Of a stretch of 64,000 nt of DNA, positions 56,094 to 64,000 are shown piece by piece. The position numbers and the translations under genes are program-made. Source of the DNA: Neospora caninum Liverpool (taxonomy: Eukaryota; Apicomplexa; Conoidasida; Eucoccidiorida; Sarcocystidae); the NCBI RefSeq assembly GCF_000208865.1, contig NC_018391.1:1736001-1800000 (forward strand), read 5' to 3'. Under the pieces are notes generated by a model. It saw nothing but the letters and a program-made list of their open reading frames with translations. It was not told the DNA's origin and made no database searches. Position 1 is the stretch's first letter, and the number at the start of each line of letters is the position of its first letter.

Positions 56094-57650
56094 TGGGAGT
56101 TGGAGCAGTCGCAGCGAGTGCCGACAGGAGTCACGAACGGCATCCACCAGGCCTCCTTCGATCGCCTCCGAGGCGTGCTGCGTCTCCTCTGCGCCTACGA
56201 AGGTAGCTCGTACATGTCTCTTCTCCCACACGTGGAGAAAGACGGCAGAGAGAACAGCGAAGGCTGCGGCTTCCTCGTGCTCCCGCGAAACAACGGAGGC
56301 GAACGGGCGTCGATCTTCGTGGGCCACCAGGAGCTGCGCGGAGCCACCCTCGTTCGCAAGGAAACAGCCACAGGCCTCATCGAAAAGATCCTCCAAGGTG
56401 GAGTCTTCGGCGATCGACGGTCACAGGCAGCTGCCCTCGACCTCGAAGTTTGGCCCCTAAGGAGGTTAGCAATACACACATACCCATATATATATATATA
56501 TATATAAATGCGGACATGCATCCAGATGTAAACAGGTGTAAGGACTGACGTAGAGCAGCCCAGCTGTGTGGCCGCCAACGCAACAGCAAAGGAAAAACAA
56601 GCGCACACAGATACGTTCCTTGCCGTCCATAACGTATATATATATATATATTCATGTGTGGAGTACACTCCTGTGGGTAGTGTGGTACAGTCTAGAGAGG
56701 CTGTCTTCGGTATACCCGGCAGCCTTTCTTTGGTTTCCAGCGTGGTTCCCTGTCGGCGAGCTATGCTGTGTATTTGTCATGCGATCACGCCGGAATGCTC
56801 TCCAATCTCGGTTTCGATGGCAGATGCATGCACGGACACGGTGGCGTGGCAGGAGGGTCTGCGTCTCTGTGGAAAGAACTGCGCACGTCGCTCACTTCTG
56901 ACGGCTCTCCACTTCGCTTTGTTTCTTTTATACAGGTCGACGGAGTTCTTGGCGAGGAGCCGGAGTGCTTTTGGAAGTGCACTGGATTCTCTGCTCATGT
57001 TCCGCGCCTCTTCCCTCTGCGTCGTTCCTTGCCAGCTGATCATGCCGCTGCCTTCGCTGGACTTGCATGCAGTCGAGGGCTTCGAGTTGGAGGAAATTCC
57101 TCCCGGCCAACTTCTCCTCCTCCCCGCGTGGTGCGCCCAAGTGCTGTACCGGCGGCGGCTCGCCGATGTTTACCTCCCAAAGTTCTTGACTGCTGGTGAG
57201 ACACCGCAATTTGCAGGCGCGAAAAGGGACGAAAAAACGGCAAACAGACGACAGGAAGAAGGACGAAGCGAAAAGCAAGAACGCGGCCGAAGGGAAAAGA
57301 GAGACGGGCCAGAAGCGCGAGGACGAACGATGAACGAAAGGAGAAACCGGGGCTGGGAAGCAAGAGGGAGACAGCGCAAGAAGACGAGGGGAACCGAAAA
57401 TCCGAGAAGAGACAAGGCCTTTCTGCTTGGTCTTCCGTAAGAACATGAAGTGCCTACACATCTCTCTGTGTTAATAGGTCTGTACGCAGCGGTGGAGGCG
57501 TGGGGATGCACGGCGATAGGTGCGTGTGCTTTCGTGTTTGTTTCCAGAACAACTGAAACAAACTCTTTCTCGGGAGGAGAAGATGAAGGAGGAGCTGTCC
57601 GACCTGCCAGAGTGTTTCTTCGACATCGCCAACTTGATTCTTTTCAACCC
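56094..57650 (+). CDS. Exon chain resembling GINS subunit Psf3, ends unresolved
   Basis: GINS (Sld5-Psf1-Psf2-Psf3) is part of the replicative CMG helicase. Three blocks join in phase: 56094-56464 (after a TGTGTGCAG acceptor), 56936-57195, and 57548 to about 57650. The second and third together read like Psf3: SSLCVVPCQLIMPLPSLD, then EEIPPGQLLLLPAWCAQVLY, then RRRLADVYLPKFLTA, then LPECFFDIANLILF. These follow the family pattern of a VPC segment, a PG...LPLWLA block, an ELPK block and a late FY-G helix. The first block (WELEQSQRVPTGVTNGIHQ... to WPLRR) has no counterpart I recognise. I could not place the C-terminal exons; a piece near 58405-58451 (LVLQIWDRRQTKIS) is a candidate. Whether this chain starts its own gene or continues the gene at 54071 is open. 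Confidence 0.42.
56489..56506. repeat. (TA)n tract in an intron
   Basis: A short TA run just after the GTTAGC donor at 56465. A second short run lies at 56635-56651 in the same interval. Confidence 0.75.
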
Positions 57651-57714
57651 TCTGTCCGTCTTGAGAAATGCACACCTACGGAGCGAGAAAGAAAACAGAG
57701 CATCCGCCGACATG

Positions 57715-57735
57715 CACACACACACACACACACAC
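57715..57735. repeat. (CA)n microsatellite
   Basis: About ten CA units in presumed intron sequence downstream of the Psf3-like exons. Confidence 0.85.
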
Positions 57736-58451
57736 ATGCATCTGTGTATTTGTGTGTAGGCGTCACCATGTGAAGGGACGGGGAGCAGCCCGCAAGACGA
57801 GTGGGGGCTGTCTCTTATCCGCCGGCGAGGGGACGAGAGACCTAAGAGAAGTGCGCTCTCGGCGACAGCAGTGAACATTTTGTTTCATCGAACTGCGTGC
57901 GGTCTTGTGACGTTTGTTCTTTCAGGCTTCAACCGCGGGGCGCCGAGTTCGATGGAGAAAAGGAGAGAGGTACGGGGAAGAAAGTAGAGGACAAGAATAA
58001 TGACGTGGAATGCTGCTCTTTGTTTTCTTTCTGCTCCAGAGCACCGCCGATGAGTAGCGCGCTTGTGACTGTGTCCTTCCCAAAAGAACTCGAAAGGGCG
58101 GCTCGTTTCTTTTACCGTCGACGGACTGTCGCGAAAATGTGTACAGGACATTCCCGTGTCTGTGTTTTCATCTTTGTCGTGCGTGTGGAGGAAGCATGTC
58201 TATGAGGCAGTCGAGGCGAGGAAGTGGATATCAGCGCACCGCAGCGGGTCGACATCGTTGGCTTCTAAAAGGAGCAACGGCGTGCGTGTGTTTCGTATTT
58301 GAAACGGGCGGCCGTCGTTTCAGTTCGTGCTCATCCGTCCCTCGTTTCCCCTCACGAATTCTCTTGTTCTGTCGGTCTCTCTTTCTCGCGCTGCCGGCTT
58401 CAGGCCTGGTGCTGCAAATCTGGGATCGCCGTCAAACGAAAATTTCGCGGA

Positions 58452-58695
58452 GTAAGAGGGAGATCAGTGCAGAACAGTTCTTTTCCCTTACCCACAAATC
58501 TGAAGACGTGTCTCCAGAACCCACTTTCCAAGGCGAAAACACTCCCACGTTCTTCCAGAAAAAACGTCGGTTCTATGGGCACGTTCGCCAACATGACACT
58601 AGATGGATATCTATCCGTATTAATCTGTGTATCTGGCCGGTGGAGGCATTTCATTGTCTACATCTGCTAAGCAACCTGCAAATGCACAGACCTGT

Positions 58696-58740
<45 letters not shown>

Positions 58741-61700
58741 GGTATAGCTTCGAGTTCTGCAGTGGTTGTCTTGCTGTGTGGCTCGCCTGTGCGCTGTACC
58801 GACAGTCATCTCTCGACACCGAGCGAGCGACGACAGAATAGCGGTCACCAACATCCAGCCCTCGGAAACGTTCCTTCTGTAAGGAAAAGCACTGCAACAT
58901 TTGTTTCTTGTGTCGAGGCGGGGTGCGCGTGAGAATCTAAAGAGCCAGAGGGAGACAAATGCGGAGTGCGGCTTTGCAGAGCCTCGAACGGTGTGCGGGA
59001 CGGGCAACGACACACTGTAGAGCTGCACTGGGAATATCTCGAACGAACGAAATGCGCATAGGAGCAACAGGGGTGAAGAAAATGATGTAGGACTGGTCTC
59101 GTCCTGTGCAAAGCATTGCAGTTTTAGTTGGCGATCAACTCGCTTTGAACCTCAGGCAGCGTAGACCGAGTAACGACGGGAAAACGGCCCACCGGTGTTC
59201 ACGCTGAGCAATCGAAACAGGCAGAGAGTCGTTTGTTCTGCGACGGAGGGTCTCATTTCGATTGCCTTCGCGTGCATTTTTCTGTCTCGCGCAGATCCCA
59301 CGTCCGATTCGAGACCGACGGTGAAATCCTAGGTGCCTGAGAAGCCATGCAGTTTTCCACGGGTGTTCCGACACTACCAAGATGCAGCACGCGCCTGCAG
59401 TCGCTTTTCGATGTTTGGCCGGTTCCCTGGCTATGAACACCAAATTCTTTGCGCTTGCGACCTTTCGTGAAAACCAGTGCTACAGCTCTTTTGGTGCTCT
59501 GCGGATCCACGTACTGTCACAGCTGGTTTTTCAGTTTGATAGGATTTGAAGCAGGATCAGACTGCTATGACATTTGAGGAGAAAACAATTCTCTCTGAGC
59601 ACCTCTGTTTCCCCTGTCTCCTCGCTCGCGAGGACGTCTCTGCGGTTTTGGGCTGCCGCCACAACACAAGCTCTAAGCAGAAACGAAGTTCGTATGTAAA
59701 AGTGGGAAAAAAAGTCCTGCACATGCCTGCAGTCATGGCAGTTGCTCCGACGGCAGGTGAAAATGTTTCTCCAGAGAGGGAAAACCGGGACACAGGTGGA
59801 TCTGTAGCTCTATACTTTTCCGCACATGAACGCGGTGAATCAGAGACACTTTCCGTCGCTTACTAGATCTGCTCAATCCCTCCTCTGGGGTTCCCCTTGT
59901 ACTGATGCGTGCCAAGGATCACCTGGCTATTGGCAGAGCCTGGTTTTAAAGCCTTGGGATAATCCTGGATTCACTTTCTTTGTAGCATGTATAGCATGGA
60001 GCCCAGCGTCAGTCGTTTTGTGACTGATTTATCGTGTTACGAAACAGTTATTCTCGAGTAAAGTGGGACTTACTGGTATCAGTCGTATTGGCAACCAGGT
60101 AAGTTTACTCCGATGCTAGTATAATTCCGCGAGGGACGCGCGGTAGGAATAATTCTGAGAGCGTTATCGTACAGTCCATACGCAGTGGAGAACAGGAAAG
60201 TCAAAGAAAAGCAATCTTTCGTGTCTCATCCCCGGCGCGGAGATCTTGTCCGTCAGCAGCCAGTGAGACCGAGGCGACTCTAAAAGCGAAAAACCTGTTT
60301 GATGCCTCTGTGTCGGAGGCCTTCTTCACGAATTTCGTGTTGGAGTGGGGAAGCCTATCCCGTTAATACCACCCGCCACAACTCCAGTCACTTCAGGAGA
60401 GCGGCCAGAGCAAGTGCAGCGATTCAGTCTTTTTCTCGACATATCTTCGCAGACTGCTACTGCGCTGTCGGCACATGTACAGAAGCGCTCCAGCGTTCTT
60501 GTGGACAGTGTCTTTGCAACTCTTCCGGATTGCAGAACTCCACACATCTATTTCACGGGACACTCTGACATCCGAGCCACAAGAAATCGAGAAGCGACGC
60601 GCCGCAACCTCTTCACACAGGCCAAGCAGACAGCACGGCAAAGATCCGCGGAGCGCCGCCTCTTCCTGTGATGCCCGCCTCTGCGTGTGGATTTGTCGGT
60701 TAACGGTGGTTACGACGTTCTCCCTGGCAATGTGTCTGCATGCCCCGGCAGTGTGTGTCACCCCCAAATCTCCGGAAACACGCGTCCAGAACAACCGAGC
60801 TTTCTGCTCGCCCAAACTTCAGAGAGGCATGATCCCGGCGAAAAGCCGGCTTCACTGCCAGGGTTCAGGCACGGACATCCCTGGCGAAAACCAATATCCT
60901 TTAAGGGTCGCCTGCGCAAGCCGCCACGAAAGCTTGGTGCTACAGGATGGTCGCCACTTTTATGAAGCTTCGTCCCGTGGGTGTGCGTGATCTGAAGCAG
61001 CAAACAGTAAACCGGGCATCGGATGCATCGTCTCCTGTTCGGATTCCTAGAGACGACACGACAGCCACGAAGCACAACTCGAGCACCTTGGCATGTGCAA
61101 ATGTGCGTCGCAGCCTCGACGGCTCCTCGAAAGCGGCACACAACAACGGTCCGGATTTCCCCCCTCTGGGGTACGGTGTATCGCGTTTCGCACATACCTG
61201 CAAGGCCTTTGCAACGCATGTCGCAGCACACAGTCCTTTTCAACTCGTCTCTTGTCGCTGGACGGGCATCCTAACTGCCTGGCAGGACGAGGCGGCCTCT
61301 CAAGCCGTGGAAAAAACGGTGTGGAAGCGCTTGACATCCAGCAAACCTTTAGTGGAGACGAAGAGAAGATCTTCGTCAGTTCCTGTCCAAGCGGAGACGC
61401 ACTACGGCCAACCCGGCATGCACGGACATTTTCAACCAGTTCAGCTTCTTCAGAGCAGCGACACAGACGCAATCTACGCAACGCGCAACTGTGTTCTGTT
61501 CGCAGGAATGTCCACTCTGTGACGACACTCACCCAGTGGTCAGCTGCTTTCTCAGCGGCTAAGGAACTGCGTTTGTCGCCAGAGAATTGCGATTCCATTA
61601 CATGGAAAAACAAGCCTCCGCACTCCTGCCGCGCAGTCTTGGAAGATCGGCGTCACGTGTCTCCAGCCAGTCGCTACAGGCTTCGGGCCCCACCCAAGCT

Positions 61701-61778
61701 ACTGGCGTCAGGTCTACGCAAGAAGGTAGATTACGAATTCAACTCCTCGTTGTTGGCCTATTCTAAGCGACTACTACC
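58452..61778. other. Convergent region with no recognised gene
   Basis: About 3.3 kb between the presumed end of the Psf3-like gene and the stop of the right-edge gene. It has a long TA tract at 58697-58738. Several open frames of 100-250 residues occur on both strands (for example 61093-61848, plus) without motifs, consistent splice sites or low-complexity signatures like those of the neighbouring genes. The 3' end of the Psf3-like gene probably extends into the first few hundred bases. Confidence 0.45.
58697..58738. repeat. (TA)n tract
   Basis: About 20 alternating TA units, the third-longest pure TA run in the window. Confidence 0.9.
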
Positions 61779-64000
61779 TCAGAGAGCCGGAACTGCCGCG
61801 AACCATGTGGTCCAGATATTTCCTGACATTGCGGCAGGTAAGCCGTAAGACTACCTGGTAACTGTCTCACGATCATCGTGGGGGCCGTCCAGAGCCTGGC
61901 GCTGTCCTCACCTGGTGCTTTTCTGCTCAGAGTCAGGACTTCCTCGTCGACAATTTGCGTGCCTGGCTCTGCAGGATCGAGGAGAAAATAGTCCCACTCC
62001 TCCGCATCGATGTCCTCGCCGTCTTCTCCTTGAATCGCCTCCGTGGTGAGTTCCCTGTCTCCTGCCTCCCGGTGTCTGTGGCGCAGCTGGTACCGCTGGG
62101 CTGTTTGTATCCCCTGCGAACGGCAGGCTGCTCGAGTTTCGCTCACGTCGGGGTTCCGAGCGCCTGCCGCTACACACCCTTCCCCCCCGGAGGGGTGCGC
62201 GTTTGGGGCAGCTGCGGATCTCCTCGTGGAGGATCCCCGCGTAGCACGGTGAATCGGCGAAAGAGTCCGAGAGCTAAGTAACTCACTGGAAGAGGTGGAG
62301 CAGGGTTCCGCCGCCTTCCTGAAACCGACCAGGACGACGAAGTGTCCTGCAGAGATAATGTCGCAGGATGCCTGACGCGGCCGCGTCTTTCTAACGCACT
62401 AAGGATTTACTATCAAGATCTTCTCGCTGGACGTCCGCACAGACTCCAGCGTTTTCTGTTTGGACCGCCACGGGCATTCCCAGCAGAATTTTCTCAGACG
62501 CAGGACAAGCCCCCGCCGGGACACTACCAGGCAACGCGCCGGGAACTGGTGGAAACCCGCAGACTGAAAAACTGACCGCGTGGCCGAAACACATACTTTT
62601 TCGGGTGTCCTCTGAGCTGGACCGGCGCGCGCATCAGCGCTGGCGAAGCCACGCAGCCGCTCAAGGAAAAACACAGACAAGACTCCGCCCACGGGGAATC
62701 CCTCCGGAAGGCCTAAACCGCTGGAGCATCTCAGCACAGTTATACCGGGTAGTCGGCTCGCCGAAACCTTCAAATCTTTCACGGCCGACGGTCACGTTGT
62801 GCGTGTCCCCTACGCACAAGCTGGTCGGCTCTCAGGCTCCAAGTCTTGACGAGGAAGAGCACGCGAGAGACTCCGGCGTCTCGAGCACATCCGAGTGGTG
62901 ACGCAACGCCCAAATCGCGCAAGACGCCCTACCTTCGTACTCCAGTCTGCCTGCCGCCGCTGCGGCTCGCCGCGCGTGCGCACGCAGCGCGCGCGCTTCC
63001 TGCTTCGACCTGACTTGCCGAGACTTCATCACGGACACATACGCGTCCAAAATCCCTCTGTGCACCAGGCAGATGATCACTCCATCTGCACTGAGAAACT
63101 CGCGCAGCTCCACGGCCGAAAAACTCCTGCAAAGCACACGCAGCGAGCACGCGCGCGCCAGTGGGATGTGCAGGTGCCCAGCCGCTCGGAAACCCCGCGC
63201 GCGATGAAGCCGCCTCTTTCCCTGACGTAGACCGGGCGACCGAGCGCCGACAGCCCTGCAGTCAAAAACAGCTCTCGCAGGGGGCGGGTGGGTTCCCACT
63301 TTTCTCGGTGCACGTGGTCTCAAGAGGCCGTCCTGCGCAGCGACGGTCTGCAACTCGCGACACCAACAGGATGGCATGAGCCCCCAGGCGCGCCGTGTCT
63401 TAGACGGCTCTGCTCACTTTCTGCGCCTCGCCAGGGAAACGGCTTTTTGGCGCCCTGAGTTCCGCCTCCTTCCATCCCCACCCTTCCCTTGAAAATATGT
63501 AAGTCTCTGCGTTTGGCGACGGACTCGAGAGCCCAAAGCCTCACCTGTTCAAGACTGCGCCGCCCGCTTGCCGGACGAGGCTGAACTGCCGCTCGACGCG
63601 CCGCTGCTCTTCAGGCTCTGCCTCTGCGTAGAACGGCTGGACACACAGAGCGAACCTGGTTCGTGACTGTCTCGATCCCCGCGAGGCCGTCAGCCTGCGA
63701 CAGTCTGCGTCGCGCGGCGCTGAGCCGAGAGAGTCGCAGACGCGGCCCCGGGTACCCCTGAATCGGCGGAAAAAAACAGCATGGCCAACTGGTTCCCTTG
63801 CTGCCTGTCTGGACCGTCAGCAACTCTCCAGCGCGAGGCACTCTGCAGACTCTGCACGCCTGTTCACCTTGCGCGAATCCGAGTCGCCCACGCCTACCCG
63901 ATGAGCGTGTGTGGCATTGAAGCCTTCGCACACAGTCGCAAAGAGGCAAGCGGCGCCGAGGCCCATGTGCAGAAAGAGCACGAAAAGGTCGACGGTCCAG
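61779..64000 (-). CDS. Multi-exon membrane protein, 5' end outside window, function unknown
   Basis: I do not recognise the family. Exons on the minus strand that I can support: >64000-63898, 63757-63656, 63636-63545 (mutually in phase), then 63126-62933, and finally 62113-61912 joined in phase to 61822-61779, which ends in TGA. The edge exon encodes a hydrophobic helix (DLFVLFLHMGLGAACLFATV) followed by EGFNATHAHR. The next two read GYPGPRLRLSRLS... and PFYAEAEPEEQRRVERQFSL, basic then charged-helical. The block at 63126 (SFSAVELREFLSADGVIICL) leads into a basic helix, ARALRAHARRAAAAAGRL. The C-terminal exons give an acidic stretch, GEDIDAEEWDYFLLDPAEPG, and end in WTTWFAAVPAL. The links 63545 to 63126 and 62933 to 62113 are not solved and probably hide more exons. 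The introns are short, some near 100 bases or less. Confidence 0.48.

Noticed and set aside
60299..61848. Several 90-250 residue frames on both strands
   Set aside because: They overlap each other on opposite strands, share no motif with any family I know, and lack consistent splice sites.

Overview
The window looks like nuclear DNA of a tissue-cyst-forming coccidian (Toxoplasma gondii or a close relative such as Hammondia or Neospora). The genes are split by many short introns with pyrimidine-rich 3' ends, the proteins carry long Ser/Pro/Glu/Arg low-complexity insertions, introns and intergenic DNA are full of (TA)n and (CATA)n tracts, TGCATGCA octamers are frequent, one synthetase has an apicoplast-style presequence, and one secreted protein is built of PAN/apple domains. 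I assign the genus by recognition of these traits, not by a database match.

Layout. (1) Minus, <1-6019: large Nup155/Nup170-like nucleoporin, cut by the left edge. (2) Plus, 7300-11881: GDP-L-fucose synthase in ten exons, one with a GC-AG intron. (3) Minus, 13128-17934: catalytic subunit of protein phosphatase 4 in nine exons. (4) Plus, 21452-25657: single-exon, low-complexity, tail-anchored protein of unknown function. (5) Minus, 27002-33537: giant methionyl-tRNA synthetase in five exons, probably apicoplast-targeted. (6) Plus, 35799-45049: 2,635-residue coiled-coil protein with about ten W-(D/N)-x-D-F-D motifs, a Pro/Ser minisatellite and a long charged helical repeat. (7) Minus, 47089-49687: secreted protein with four PAN/apple domains. 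(8) Plus, 54071-about 57650: a Ser-rich three-exon gene followed by an exon chain resembling GINS subunit Psf3, possibly one gene, possibly two. (9) Minus, 61779->64000: multi-exon membrane protein, cut by the right edge.

The genes alternate in strand almost perfectly, so intergenic regions alternate between shared 5' (divergent) and shared 3' (convergent) DNA. The recognised genes do different housekeeping or parasite jobs (nuclear pore, nucleotide-sugar synthesis, phosphatase signalling, organellar translation, vesicle traffic or scaffold, secretion) and do not form a pathway. I joined exons by hand, using GT/GC-AG sites, reading-frame phase and family motifs. Where phases close across the whole gene (genes 2, 3, 5, 6) the models are strong; genes 7, 8 and 9 have unresolved junctions. 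No RNA gene, transposon or CRISPR array was found.
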